Below, in pieces: positions 37,087-46,327 of a stretch of DNA of 64,000 bases. Numbering within the stretch: position 1 is the first letter of the stretch; the number at the start of each line of letters is the position of its first letter. A program made the position numbers and the translations under genes. Source of the stretch: Blastochloris sulfoviridis (GTDB taxonomy: Bacteria > Pseudomonadota > Alphaproteobacteria > Rhizobiales > Xanthobacteraceae); assembly GCF_008630065.1 (NCBI RefSeq), contig NZ_VWPL01000001.1, positions 124,001-188,000 on the forward strand. Direction: 5' to 3'. The notes under the pieces are model-generated. The model was given only the letters and a program-made list of their open reading frames with translations. It did no database searches and was not told where the DNA came from.

Positions 37087-39057
37087 TTACCCCGCTGCGC
37101 GCTCGCGCTTGACGTCCGGCGGGGTTGCCTCCTCGACCAGCGCCGCCAGCGCGTCGGCGAACGACGCCGAGGTCTGGTTCTGGCTGCCGAGGCGGCGGAT
37201 CGACACGCCGCCGGTCTCGGCCTCCTTCTTGCCGACCACCAAGAGCACCGGCACCTTGGCCAGCGAATGCTCGCGGACCTTGTAGTTGATCTTCTCGTTG
37301 CGCAGGTCGATCTCGGCGCGCAGGCCCGCCCGGCGCAGCTTCTTCAGGATCTCCTCGGCGTACGCATCGGCGTCCGAGGTGATGGTGGCCACCACGATCT
37401 GCAGCGGCGCGATCCACAGCGGGAAGTGGCCGGCGAAGTTCTCGATCAGGATGCCGGTGAAGCGCTCCATCGAGCCGCAGATGGCGCGGTGGATCATCAC
37501 CGGCACCTTCTTCTGGCCGTCGGCGTCGATGTAGAAGGCGCCGAACCGCTCCGGCAGGTTGAAGTCGACCTGGGTGGTGCCGCACTGCCAGTCGCGGCCG
37601 ATGGCGTCGCGCAGCACATACTCGAACTTCGGCCCGTAGAACGCGCCCTCGCCCGGATTGATCGCGGTCTTGATCTTGCCCCCCGACTGGGCGGCGATCT
37701 GCTCCAGCACCCGGCCCATCACCTCCTCGGCGTGGTCCCACGAGGCGTCCGAGCCGACGCGCTTGTCCGGCCGGGTCGACAGCTTGACCACAAGATCGGC
37801 CTCGAAGCCGAAATCGGCGTAGGTGGTGAGGATCAGCTCGTTGATCTTCAGGCATTCCGCGGCGAGCTGGTCCTCGGTGCAGAAGACGTGGGCGTCGTCC
37901 TGGGTGAAGCCGCGCACCCGCATCAGCCCGTGCAGCGCGCCCGAGGGCTCGTAGCGGTGGACGACGCCGAACTCGGCCAGCCGCATCGGCAGGTCGCGGT
38001 AGCTCTTCAGCCCATGCTTGAAGATCTGCAGGTGGCCGGGGCAGTTCATCGGCTTGAGCGCGAACACCCGCTCGTCGCCGGTCTCCTCGCCGGCCGACAG
38101 CACCTTGAACATGTTCTCCTTGTACCAGCCCCAGTGGCCGGAGATCTCCCACAGCTCCTTGTCGAGCACCTGCGGCGCGTTGACCTCCTTATAGTCGGCG
38201 CTCAGGCGGCGGCGCATGTAGGCGGTGATGCCCTGGAACAGCGTCCAGCCCTTGGGGTGCCAGAACACCACGCCCGGCCCCTCCTCCTGGAAATGGAACA
38301 GGTCCATCTCGCGGCCGAGCCGGCGGTGGTCGCGCTTCTCGGCCTCCTCAAGCTGATGCACATAGGCGTCGAGCTGGTCCTGGGTCTGCCAGGCGGTGCC
38401 GTAGATGCGCGTCAGCATCGGCTTGGTGGAATCGCCGCGCCAATAGGCACCGGCCACCTTCATCAGCTTGAAGGCGGTGCCGACCTGGCCGGTGGAGCGC
38501 AAATGCGGGCCGCGGCAAAGGTCGAACCACTCGCCCTGCTTGTAGATCTTCAGGTCCTGCCCGTCCGGAATGGCATCGACCAGCTCGACCTTGAAGTATT
38601 CGCCCTTGTCGCGGAACACCTGCTTCGCTTCGTCGCGGCTCCAGTATTCCTTGGTGAACGGCCGATCGCGGGCGATGATCTCCCGCATCTTGGCCTCGAT
38701 CTTGGGCAGGTCGTCGAGGGTGAACGGCTCGTTGCGGTGGAAGTCGTAATAGAAGCCGTTCTCGATCACCGGGCCGATGGTGACCTGGGTTCCCGGCCAC
38801 AGCGTCTGGACGGCCTCGGCCATCACGTGCGCCGCATCATGGCGGATCAGGGCGAGCGCGTCGGGCGCGTCGCGGGTGACGATCTCGATCTTCGCATCGC
38901 GGTCGATGGGGTCGACGAGATCGGTCAACTCGCCGTCGAGCTTCACCGCCACCGCCTTCTTGGCGAGCGACTTCGAGATGTTAGCTGCGACGTCGAAGCC
39001 GGTGATGCCGGGCTCGAACGCGCGCTGATTGCCGTCGGGAAATGTCAGGGTGACCAT
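37087..39057 (-). CDS. thrS: threonyl-tRNA synthetase
   Basis: ThrRS (656 residues) has the N-terminal TGS domain (residues 1-65), an editing domain with HDAAH (HVMAEAV), the class II core with [11 protein letters not shown] (zinc Cys) and [20 protein letters not shown] (motif 2), and the anticodon-binding domain at the C-terminus. It is complete. Two 17-bp direct repeats lie 139 bp upstream. Confidence 0.98.
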   Translation of the reverse strand: MVTLTFPDGNQRAFEPGITGFDVAANISKSLAKKAVAVKLDGELTDLVDPIDRDAKIEIVTRDAPDALALIRHDAAHVMAEAVQTLWPGTQVTIGPVIENGFYYDFHRNEPFTLDDLPKIEAKMREIIARDRPFTKEYWSRDEAKQVFRDKGEYFKVELVDAIPDGQDLKIYKQGEWFDLCRGPHLRSTGQVGTAFKLMKVAGAYWRGDSTKPMLTRIYGTAWQTQDQLDAYVHQLEEAEKRDHRRLGREMDLFHFQEEGPGVVFWHPKGWTLFQGITAYMRRRLSADYKEVNAPQVLDKELWEISGHWGWYKENMFKVLSAGEETGDERVFALKPMNCPGHLQIFKHGLKSYRDLPMRLAEFGVVHRYEPSGALHGLMRVRGFTQDDAHVFCTEDQLAAECLKINELILTTYADFGFEADLVVKLSTRPDKRVGSDASWDHAEEVMGRVLEQIAAQSGGKIKTAINPGEGAFYGPKFEYVLRDAIGRDWQCGTTQVDFNLPERFGAFYIDADGQKKVPVMIHRAICGSMERFTGILIENFAGHFPLWIAPLQIVVATITSDADAYAEEILKKLRRAGLRAEIDLRNEKINYKVREHSLAKVPVLLVVGKKEAETGGVSIRRLGSQNQTSASFADALAALVEEATPPDVKRERAAG

Positions 39058-39195
39058 CGATATCTCCTGCTCACTCCTGCGTACAACACAGGTAAGCCTG
39101 CCGGACGAATGGGGATGAGGCGCGCGCGCCGGGTCCGGGACCGGCGGCGGCGGGGCGGAAATGCGCCGGCTTCCGCTTAATACGGTGTTTCGGCC

Positions 39196-39229
39196 GGTTC
39201 AATGTCCCGCTCGGTTCAATATCCCGCTC
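39196..39229. repeat. 17-bp direct repeat upstream of thrS
   Basis: GGTTCAATGTCCCGCTC and GGTTCAATATCCCGCTC are adjacent (39196-39212 and 39213-39229), differing by one base. They lie in the thrS to GNAT divergent spacer (39058-39356), which holds no gene. Confidence 0.85.
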
Positions 39230-39356
39230 AGCGGATGACGGCCTGTCATGAAACGCCGTCGTCCCGGGCGACGCGATTGCATCGCCGGGTTCCGGCTGGC
39301 AAGAACGCAAGGCTTCGCCCGCCCTCGGTCCGGACGAGCCCCGCCGCGATGCCAAG

Positions 39357-39815
39357 ATGTCCAACCCGTTCGAACACTATCGCCTGGAGCCGGCCCGGAG
39401 CCCCGAGGATTGGGCGGCCTACCATGCAATCCGGCGCGATGCGCTGTTCGCCCGGCTGCTGCCGCGCCACCCCTACGACAAGAACGACCCCGACGAGTTC
39501 CTGCCCGGCCACACCTCCTGCGTCCTCAGATACCGCGACGCGGTGATCGGGGTGGTGCGCATCGACGAGATCGACGCGCAGCGCGTCGGCCTGCGGATGA
39601 TCGCCGTGCGCGACGACGTCCAGCGCGGCGGCCACGGCCGGGCGATGCTGGCGCTGGCCGAGGAGCAGGCGCGGGCGGAGGGGCGGTCGGAGGTGATCAT
39701 CAACGCCCACCTCACCGCGGTCGGCTTCTATCTCAAGCTGGGCTACGCGCCGGGCGAGTGGGCCGACCCGGCGCCGGTGCCGCCCGGCACCATCCGCGTC
39801 GGCAAGGTGTTATGA
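39357..39815 (+). CDS. GNAT family N-acetyltransferase
   Basis: This 152-residue protein shows the GNAT acetyl-CoA loop (VRDDVQRGGHGRAMLALAEE, residues about 83-102) and the terminal NAHLTAVGFYLKLGYAPGEW. Substrate is unknown. It diverges from thrS and ends on repeat copy A4, which overlaps its stop codon. A nucleotide-poor ribosome site precedes the ATG. Confidence 0.85.
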   Translation: MSNPFEHYRLEPARSPEDWAAYHAIRRDALFARLLPRHPYDKNDPDEFLPGHTSCVLRYRDAVIGVVRIDEIDAQRVGLRMIAVRDDVQRGGHGRAMLALAEEQARAEGRSEVIINAHLTAVGFYLKLGYAPGEWADPAPVPPGTIRVGKVL

Positions 39816-39934
39816 TACGGTTTTCGGTTGATCCCTTCGGGATACCGGAAACGATCTCGCCGAAAAACGATCGGATGAGAATTTTTCGGCGAACGGCATA
39901 CGGTTCTCCGGCTTGATCAGCCGGAAACCGTATG
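39815..39934. repeat. repeat family A, copy A4 (three hairpins)
   Basis: This is the best copy. Hairpin 1 is around TGATCCCTTCGGGATACCGG; hairpin 2 pairs TCGCCGAAAAA with TTTTTCGGCGA; hairpin 3 pairs CATACGGTTCTCCGGC with GCCGGAAACCGTATG. It starts on the last base of the GNAT stop codon. Confidence 0.85.
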
Positions 39935-40011
39935 AGGGGCACGAGTGGCATCCCAGCGCTGATGCGCGGGGCCGTCGCCTCGTACGAATTTTTCTTATGG
40001 AGATCAAGGCT

Positions 40012-40263
40012 GTAGGGCGGAATAGCGTCAGCGTATTCCGCCAGCATCGGCCGACATGACGCCGCGGCGCAATACGCTGCGCTCTTGCGCCCTACGATGC
40101 CCGGGCTTCGTCATCCCGGCCGAGCGGAGCGAGAGCCGGGATCGCTATCCGGAAAGGGGCTTCCCCTTCCTGCAAACGGTCCCGGGTCGCGCAGCTTCGC
40201 TGCTTGCCCGGGACGACAGCCAGCGAAACCAGCGGCGCAATACGCTGCGCTATTGCGCCCTAC
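40012..40263. repeat. cluster of small palindromic repeats, 32-bp element in three copies
   Basis: GCGGCGCAATACGCTGCGCT followed by NTTGCGCCCTAC occurs at 40064-40095 and 40232-40263 (one mismatch), and a diverged inverted copy lies at 40012-40042. Between them are two more palindromes, TCATCCCGGCCGAGCGGAGC... (GTCATCCCGG type, 40110-40150) and TCCCGGGTCGCGCAGCTTCG... (40180-40212). The whole 452-nt spacer between the GNAT gene and yidD is made of repeats with no gene. Confidence 0.75.
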
Positions 40264-40267
40264 AAAA

Positions 40268-40627
40268 TTACCGTTCCGCGGCGCGGTCGAGGTCGATCCC
40301 CTCCAGCAGCGAGCCCTCGGGCTCCGGCCCCGGATTGGTGGAGCGCCACAGTCCGTAGCGCCAGGGCACGTACCAGCGCGCCTTATCCGGCACCCGCTCG
40401 CAGACGAAATCGAGCCCCGAGGTGCCGAGCGGCGTGCAGCGGCACAGCCGGGCGAAGCCCATCCAGCCGCCGGCCCACAGGCCGTGGCGGGCGATCGCCT
40501 CGTCCATATAGGATGAGCAGGTGGGCAGATGCCGGCAGCCGCGGCCGGCCAGCATCGAGAAGCTGAGCTGGTAGGTGCGGATCAGCCCGCGCGCGGCGAG
40601 TGCCGGCAGGTGGATTACGCGGCTCAC
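40268..40627 (-). CDS. yidD: membrane protein insertion efficiency factor YidD
   Basis: This 119-residue protein carries the YidD core RGLIRTYQLSFSMLAGRGCR then HLPTCSSYMDEAIARHG, with the conserved Cys residues, and LCRCTPLGTSGLDFV. YidD assists YidC-dependent insertion. In this lineage it often lies beside the IscU-like scaffold, as here, where that gene is 268 nt upstream with a family B repeat between. The tail is slightly longer than usual. Confidence 0.92.
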   Translation of the reverse strand: MSRVIHLPALAARGLIRTYQLSFSMLAGRGCRHLPTCSSYMDEAIARHGLWAGGWMGFARLCRCTPLGTSGLDFVCERVPDKARWYVPWRYGLWRSTNPGPEPEGSLLEGIDLDRAAER

Positions 40628-40721
40628 GCTGGCCTCGCCGACATGTCATCCCTTTCCGCGATTCTGTTGCCTGACGGCACCATCGGCTGTTTGCGCCGCC
40701 TCGTCGGAGGGCGCGACCTTA

Positions 40722-40870
40722 CCCTCTCCCCTCGCGGGAGAGGGTGGCGAAACCGAGCGCCAGCGAGGTATCGCCGGGTGAGGGGGCATTTCAAGCCGGG
40801 CCGGTTTCACCCCTCACCCGCCTCGCGATCTTTCGATCGCTCGGCACCCTCTCCCGCAAGGGGAGAGGGG
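40722..40870. repeat. repeat family B, copy B1
   Basis: The ends are inverted: CCCTCTCCCCTCGCGGGAGA and, at the right, CCCTCTCCCGCAAGGGGAGA. Inside is a second pair, GGGTGAGGGGGC and CACCCCTCACCC, then CGCGATCTTTCGATCG. The nested palindrome lies between yidD and the IscU-like gene. Confidence 0.85.
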
Positions 40871-40895
40871 AAGAAAAAGCGGGCCGCACGTCGCG

Positions 40896-41354
40896 TCACA
40901 TCACTTCCTGCTTGGCGGCGGCGGCGTCGCGCGCCTCGATCTGGGCGATGGCGTCGACCACCGCATCGAAGGTGAGCAGCGTCGAGGCGTGGCGCGCCTT
41001 GTAGTCGCGCACCGGCTCCAGCACCTCGATGTCGGCCCATTTGCCGGCGGGCGGCGCGCCCTGCTCCTTCAGCATGCGGCGCACGGTCTCGCGCAGATGG
41101 CGCAGCTCCTCGGCGTTCGAGCCGATGATGTTGCGCGCCATGATCGAGGACGAGGCCTGTCCGAGCGCGCAGGCCTTCACCTCATGGGCGAAATCGGTCA
41201 CCACGCCGCCCTCCATCCTGAGGTCGACGGTGACCGTCGAGCCGCAGAGCTTGGAATGGGCGGTGGCACTGGCGTGCGGCTCGGCCAGCCGGCCGATGCG
41301 CGGGATGGTTCCCGCCAGTTCGAGGATGCGGAGGTTGTAGACGTCGTTGAGCAT
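40896..41354 (-). CDS. IscU/NifU-like Fe-S cluster scaffold protein
   Basis: This 152-residue protein has the IscU-type fold segments SKLCGSTVTVDLRMEGG (Cys37) and HEVKACALGQASSSIMARNI (Cys62). The third cluster-ligand region reads ARHASTLLTFDAV, so the usual third Cys is replaced in a way I know from alphaproteobacterial homologues. It is not part of a visible isc or suf operon. It diverges from folE. Confidence 0.85.
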   Translation of the reverse strand: MLNDVYNLRILELAGTIPRIGRLAEPHASATAHSKLCGSTVTVDLRMEGGVVTDFAHEVKACALGQASSSIMARNIIGSNAEELRHLRETVRRMLKEQGAPPAGKWADIEVLEPVRDYKARHASTLLTFDAVVDAIAQIEARDAAAAKQEVM

Positions 41355-41566
41355 CGCGCAAACGTGATCTTGGCCGGGATGTTGGCCCTACCGGCCTGTT
41401 CGGGGTGCGACGATAACATATATGGATGTGCGGACGCGACGGCGGCAAGCTCGCCGGCGCGTGGTGTGCGGCGCGGTGGTCCGGTTCAGGCCCTGCCCCG
41501 TACACGAGCGAGCCGATCCCGGTGACACCCGGCGCGTTTCCCCCGCGCCGTCGAACGGAGACCTCG

Positions 41567-42211
41567 ATGGACGCCAGCGTCGCCCCCCTGTTCCCCAAGG
41601 CCAAGGACGATCCCTCTCAGCCACCGGCCCCGGTGGCGCGGCCGAGCCGCGCGGAGGCGGAAGCCGCCGTGCGCACGCTGATCGCCTGGACCGGCGACGA
41701 TCCGGCCCGCGAGGGGCTGATCGACACGCCGGCCCGCGTCGTCAAGGCGTATGAGGAGCTCTACCGCGGCTATCGCGAGGACGCCGCGGCGTTCCTGGAG
41801 CGCACCTTCTCCGAGACCGGCGGCTATGACGACATGGTGCTGGTGCGCGACATCCCGTTCCACTCGCACTGCGAGCACCACATGGTGCCGTTCTTCGGCA
41901 AGGCGCATATCGCCTATGTGCCGGTCGACCGGGTGGTCGGCCTGTCGAAGATCGCCCGCATCGTCGATGCCTTCGCGCGCCGGCTGCAGACCCAGGAGCA
42001 TCTCACGGCGCAGATCATCACCACGATCGACGACGTGCTGAAGCCGCGCGGCGTGGCGGTGCTGATCGAGGCCGAGCACATGTGCATGACCATGCGCGGC
42101 GTGCAGAAGGCCGGCGCCTCGACGCTCACCACCCAGTTCACCGGCGTGTTCCGCGACGACCCGGCCGAGCAGGCGCGCTTCATGACCCTGCTGCGCCAGG
42201 GACGCGGGTGA
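41567..42211 (+). CDS. folE: GTP cyclohydrolase I
   Basis: This 214-residue enzyme makes dihydroneopterin triphosphate for folate or queuosine-type precursors. Zinc ligands Cys102 and His105 ([11 protein letters not shown]) and Cys173 ([12 protein letters not shown]) are present. The ATG at 41567 follows AACGGAGACCTCG; an upstream open stretch lacks family residues. hisI follows 20 nt later. Confidence 0.97.
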   Translation: MDASVAPLFPKAKDDPSQPPAPVARPSRAEAEAAVRTLIAWTGDDPAREGLIDTPARVVKAYEELYRGYREDAAAFLERTFSETGGYDDMVLVRDIPFHSHCEHHMVPFFGKAHIAYVPVDRVVGLSKIARIVDAFARRLQTQEHLTAQIITTIDDVLKPRGVAVLIEAEHMCMTMRGVQKAGASTLTTQFTGVFRDDPAEQARFMTLLRQGRG

Positions 42212-42231
42212 CTTTTCGCCCGGGGAACAAC

Positions 42232-42696
42232 ATGTCCGCTGAACGCCAACGCTTCTCGCCGCGCGGTACCGCCGCCGAGATCGAGGAGGGCCTTGCCCTC
42301 GCCCCGAAGTTCGACGCCGACGGGCTGGTGACCGCCGTGGTCACCGATGCCGGCGACGGAACGGTGCTGATGGTGGCGCACATGAACGCCGACGCGCTGG
42401 CGCTGACCATCGAGACCGGGTTCGCCCACTATTGGTCACGCTCGCGCCAGGCGCTGTGGAAGAAGGGCGAGACCTCCGGCCACCTGCAGCGCGTGACCGA
42501 CCTGCGCGTCGACTGCGACCAGGACGCGGTGTGGCTGGCGGTGGAGCAGACCGGCGAGGCCGCCTGCCACACCGGCCGCAAGAGCTGCTTCTACCGCCGC
42601 ATCCCGCTCGGCCGGGCGCCCTCGCCCGCGCTGGAGATGGAGCTGGTCGACGGCGAGCGGCGGTTCGATCCGGCCGCCGTCTACCGCCGTTCGTGA
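42232..42696 (+). CDS. hisI: phosphoribosyl-AMP cyclohydrolase
   Basis: HisI (154 residues) opens the purine ring in histidine synthesis. [20 protein letters not shown] and the metal site [10 protein letters not shown] then [13 protein letters not shown] (Cys95, Cys112, Cys119) are complete. It is the monofunctional form. A CGGGGAAC ribosome site precedes the ATG. It is likely cotranscribed with folE. Confidence 0.96.
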   Translation: MSAERQRFSPRGTAAEIEEGLALAPKFDADGLVTAVVTDAGDGTVLMVAHMNADALALTIETGFAHYWSRSRQALWKKGETSGHLQRVTDLRVDCDQDAVWLAVEQTGEAACHTGRKSCFYRRIPLGRAPSPALEMELVDGERRFDPAAVYRRS

Positions 42697-42769
42697 CCGG
42701 TTCCGCGTTTTGTCACAGTTGTGGCCTATCTGCACGCAGTGACGCCTGCCCCCGCAGGCCGAGGCATCG

Positions 42770-43807
42770 ATGAACGCCGAACGCGAACTTCAGCGCCCGC
42801 GCCCGCGTCGGCGCGCTCTTTTCGCCATGATGCGCCGCGGCCGTGCCCGCCCCGCCCCGCCGGAGGAGGTTCCGCGCGCCGAGCCCCGGCACCCCCGCCC
42901 GACGCTCGGGCTGGTGCTGGGGGGCGGTGCCGCGCGCGGGTGGGCGCATATCGGCGTGCTGAATACGCTGGCGGATGCCGGCATCGTGCCCGACGTGATC
43001 GCCGGCACCTCGATCGGCGCGGTGGTCGGCGGCTGCCACGCCTGCGGCAAGCTTGAGGCGATCGAGGCGTGGGCGCGCCGGCTCAACCGGCGCCGCCTCT
43101 TCGGGCTGGTGGACGTCTCGCTGGCCGGCGGGCTGGTCAGCGGCGAGCGGCTGGCGCGGCTGCTGGTGCGCGAGATCGGCGACCTCGACATCGAGTCCCT
43201 GCCCTGCCCGTTCGCCGCCGTCGCCACCGAGCTCGGCACCGGGCACGAGGTGTGGCTGACGCGCGGCGGGCTGGTGCCGGCGATGCGCGCCTCCTACGCC
43301 CTGCCCGGCGTGTTCCCGCCGGTGCGGATCGCCGGGCGCTGGCTGGTCGACGGCGCGCTGGTCGATCCGGTGCCGGTCAGCGCCGCCCGCGCGCTCGGCG
43401 CCCGGCTGGTGATCGCGGTCAACCTCAACACCGAGACGCTGGGCGGCCGCAGCGGGGTGATCCCGGCCTTCGGCACCGACGGCTCGGAGGGCGAGGAGAA
43501 GGTGCGGTGGCGGCAACGGCGCGCCAGCACGTTCCGCCAGGACCGCCTGACCCGCCGCCGCCTGCTCGAAACCCAGAGCGGCGTGCCCGGCCTGCCGACG
43601 GTGATGGTGGAAGCCTACAGCGTGATGCAGGACCGCATCTCCCGCTCGCGGCTGGCCGGCGATCCGCCCGACGTGCTGATCGGCCCCAAGGTGGGGCGCA
43701 TCGGCCTGTTCGATTTCCACCGGGCGGCCGAGACCATCGAGGCCGGCCGCATCGCCACCGAGGCGGCGCTGCCGGACATCAAGGCCGCGCTGGCAGCCCT
43801 GGCGTGA
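42770..43807 (+). CDS. patatin-like phospholipase (RssA type)
   Basis: This 345-residue protein has an oxyanion loop (LVLGGGAARGWAHIGVL, from residue 48), nucleophile Ser81 in AGTSIGAVVGG and Asp194 in WLVDGALVDPVPV. The dyad is complete, so it is probably an active lipase or esterase. The N-terminal 40 residues are basic and Pro-rich. The C-terminal third is less conserved. It starts 73 nt after hisI. Confidence 0.88.
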   Translation: MNAERELQRPRPRRRALFAMMRRGRARPAPPEEVPRAEPRHPRPTLGLVLGGGAARGWAHIGVLNTLADAGIVPDVIAGTSIGAVVGGCHACGKLEAIEAWARRLNRRRLFGLVDVSLAGGLVSGERLARLLVREIGDLDIESLPCPFAAVATELGTGHEVWLTRGGLVPAMRASYALPGVFPPVRIAGRWLVDGALVDPVPVSAARALGARLVIAVNLNTETLGGRSGVIPAFGTDGSEGEEKVRWRQRRASTFRQDRLTRRRLLETQSGVPGLPTVMVEAYSVMQDRISRSRLAGDPPDVLIGPKVGRIGLFDFHRAAETIEAGRIATEAALPDIKAALAALA

Positions 43808-43824
43808 TGCGGTCGTGCGGATGA

Positions 43825-44559
43825 CTACGTCCGTCCGCCGATCGGGTCGAACAGCGCGAAGCCGACGAGACCGGCGACGAAGCCGCCGAGATGCGCCTCC
43901 CAGGCGATGGAACTGCCGGCGAAGTCGCTGCCGAGGCTGCCCAGGCCGAACAGGAAATTGAGCAGCACCCACACCGCCAGGAAGGCGACGATGCGCGGAT
44001 CGCGCAGCGCCTGGGCGAGCGGCAGCGCCGGCACGCGATAGGCCGCAGCCCCGTGGGCGCGGAAGGCGCCCAGCGGCCCGCCGGCCTCGAACACGAAGCG
44101 CGCCGCCGCCGCCATGCAGCCCGACAGCGCCGCCGAGGCCCCGACCAGCGGCTGCGGCTCGCCGATGTGCAGCGCCAGATGAGCAGCGGCGCCGGCCGCC
44201 GCGGTCATGACGAAGAAGCCGAGAAAGCGCGCCGCGCCGAACCGCCAGGCCACCGGCGAGCCGAAGGCGAGAAGCCACACGCTGTTGATGGTCACGTGCG
44301 CCCAGTCGGCATGCAGGAACGCGTAGGTGACGAAGGTCCACACGTCGGCGGCCACCCCGCCCGGCCATTCGACGAAGCCCATGGCATCGCCGCCGTAGCG
44401 GGCCGGGATGAAGGCGAAATAGAGCAGGATGTCGACGCTGGCGTCCCGCCCGACCAGCTCCCGGACGAGATGCACGACCACCATGGCGCCGGTCAGCGCC
44501 AGCACCACCTGGGGCACGTTGAACATCGGCTCTGCGCGCGGGCGGTTGAAGGCGTCCAT
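43825..44559 (-). CDS. rhomboid family intramembrane serine protease
   Basis: This 244-residue, six-helix protein has the rhomboid features AFLHADWAHVTINSVWLLAF, catalytic Ser in LVGASAALSGCMAA and catalytic His in WEAHLGGFVAGLVG. The residue after the Ser is Ala rather than the common Gly. The ATG at 44559 follows GGGAGTGACC. It converges with the patatin gene. Confidence 0.88.
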   Translation of the reverse strand: MDAFNRPRAEPMFNVPQVVLALTGAMVVVHLVRELVGRDASVDILLYFAFIPARYGGDAMGFVEWPGGVAADVWTFVTYAFLHADWAHVTINSVWLLAFGSPVAWRFGAARFLGFFVMTAAAGAAAHLALHIGEPQPLVGASAALSGCMAAAARFVFEAGGPLGAFRAHGAAAYRVPALPLAQALRDPRIVAFLAVWVLLNFLFGLGSLGSDFAGSSIAWEAHLGGFVAGLVGFALFDPIGGRT

Positions 44560-44901
44560 GGTCACTCCCGTATGGATGTCGTCGCGACGGTATCCGCCCC
44601 AGGGGCGAAGCGGACCGGCGGGACCGGCAGCCGAAGGCAAGCGGTGGGCGCCCGCCATCCGGACGTCAAGGCATGGCCCGGACCGCGCCGGTGCGCAAGG
44701 CAGACCCGCTGGCGTGCAGCCTGTGGATAGCCGCCAACCCATCAAATTGCACACATGCCGATAGCCCCCGCTTAACGGTCGGGGCGCGATAGGCGTCGCC
44801 CGCCGAATTTTCTCCGCCTTGGCACCCCAGGTGTGCGGAGACGACCGAGGCCTGGCCGCACCGTTCCCCTCGGGACGCGCCGGCCGCAACGGAGCCGCAT
44901 T
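44560..44901. other. divergent spacer between rhomboid and PAS_5 genes
   Basis: This 342-nt spacer holds no gene that I can support. It should contain the promoters of both divergent genes; I see no clear consensus. Confidence 0.35.
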
Positions 44902-45510
44902 ATGAAACACCCGATCCTGCGGGATCTGTTTGCGGAGTGGACCCGGCTGAAGGGCAACGGCCGCGCCCCCGAACGGGCCATGCTGTCGCCCGCCGCCATT
45001 CCGGGCGTGCTGCCCGATGCCTTGGTGCTGGCGTTCGATCCCGGCGCCGGGCATCCGGTGCGGGTGGCCGGCTCGCGGGTCTGCGCGCTGTTCGACCGGG
45101 AGCTGCGCGGCCAGGGCTTCGTCGCGCTGTTCGAGCCGGCCGGGCGGGCAGCGGCCGCGGCGCTGGTCGAGGGCATCGCCGATGCCCAGAGTCCGGCGCT
45201 CGCCGCGTTGGTCGGCCGCAGCGCCAGCCATGGCGAGCTCGATTTGCAGCTCCTGCTGCTGCCGCTCCGGGTGGATGGCGAGACCCACGAGCGGCTGCTC
45301 GGCGGGCTGGTCGGCACGGCCCTGCCGTGGTGGCTGGCGCGCGATCCGTTGCGCAGCCTGCGGATCCGCTCGCTGCGCAACGTGCAGGATCTGGGCACCG
45401 CGCAGGATCTGGGCACCGCGCAAAACCTGAGCAACGCGCACCACCCGTGCGAGGCCGCCGACCGTGCGCTTCCCCCGCGCGTTGCCGGGGCCGGCGCGGC
45501 ATCCGCCTGA
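44902..45510 (+). CDS. PAS_5-type sensory protein
   Basis: This 202-residue protein resembles the alphaproteobacterial PAS_5 family: HPILRDLFAEWTRLKGNGRA, PGVLPDALVLAFD and RVAGSRVCALFDRELRGQGF. There is no output domain. Near the C-terminus a 15-bp tandem duplication encodes QDLGT-QDLGT-type repeats (45387-45430). Such proteins are usually of unknown function. It starts after a CGGAGCC ribosome site. Confidence 0.82.
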   Translation: MKHPILRDLFAEWTRLKGNGRAPERAMLSPAAIPGVLPDALVLAFDPGAGHPVRVAGSRVCALFDRELRGQGFVALFEPAGRAAAAALVEGIADAQSPALAALVGRSASHGELDLQLLLLPLRVDGETHERLLGGLVGTALPWWLARDPLRSLRIRSLRNVQDLGTAQDLGTAQNLSNAHHPCEAADRALPPRVAGAGAASA

Positions 45511-45619
45511 CTCCTTGCCAAATATGTGAACGCTCCCCACCGGAAGCTTACGCGGTGTTAACCAAACGCGAACATGCTAATGCCATAGGGAACCTCGACT
45601 CCAGCCTCAACGCCGGACC

Positions 45620-46243
45620 ATGGCCGACGCTGCGCATAAACTCCGGCTGAACACGGCTGAACGGCGACGCCACCAGCGCGTCCCGGTGACGCTGCTCGGC
45701 CGCTTCATGCTGGAGGACCAGCAGGAATATCCCTGCCAGACGATCAACATGTCGCCGGGCGGCGTGGCGCTGATCGCGCCGGTGCTGCCGCGCAAGGGCG
45801 AGCGCGTGGTCGCCTACATCGACCAGATCGGCCGAATCGAGGGCAGCGTCGCCCGCGTGTTCGAGCACGGCTTCGCCATGACCATCTCGGGCACCCTGCG
45901 CCGGCGCGAAAAGCTCGCCGAGGTACTGACGTGGCTGGCCAACCGCGGCAAGCTCGGCCTGCCGGAAGACCGCCGCCACGCCCGGCTGGCGCCGCGCGAT
46001 CCGCGCTCGATCATCACGCTGCCCACCGGCTCGACCTTCCCGTGCCTGGTGGTCGACGTGTCGCTGTCGGGCGCCGCGGTGCGCAGCGAGATTCGGCCGC
46101 CGGTCGGCACCCGCATCACCCTCGGGCGCACCCCGGCGCGGGTGGTTCGCCAGCTCGAAAACGGATTCGCCGTCGAGTTCGCCCGCTACCAGCAGCTCTC
46201 GACGCTGGAGGAGGAGCTGCGCATCCCCGACCCGGGGTTCTGA
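45620..46243 (+). CDS. tandem PilZ domain protein
   Basis: This 207-residue protein has two PilZ-like modules. The first has the RRRHQR arm (residues 15-20) and NMSPGG (43-48). The second has RRHAR (118-122) and DVSLSG (146-151), both fitting RxxxR and [DN]xSxxG of c-di-GMP receptors. No other domain is present. It could be a cytoplasmic c-di-GMP receptor acting on motility or polysaccharide export. Confidence 0.85.
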   Translation: MADAAHKLRLNTAERRRHQRVPVTLLGRFMLEDQQEYPCQTINMSPGGVALIAPVLPRKGERVVAYIDQIGRIEGSVARVFEHGFAMTISGTLRRREKLAEVLTWLANRGKLGLPEDRRHARLAPRDPRSIITLPTGSTFPCLVVDVSLSGAAVRSEIRPPVGTRITLGRTPARVVRQLENGFAVEFARYQQLSTLEEELRIPDPGF

Positions 46244-46327
46244 CCTCCGGCCCGCAGCCTTCGCCCGCATTGACGCGGCCCGTCAAACCGGGCACGCAGC
46301 GACTTTCCCCCGCCCCCGTTTCCGTCA

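Noticed and set aside
39058-39240. T-box riboswitch before thrS
   Set aside because: No T-box sequence or specifier loop can be seen, and alphaproteobacterial synthetase genes do not normally use them. Only the 17-bp repeat stands out.
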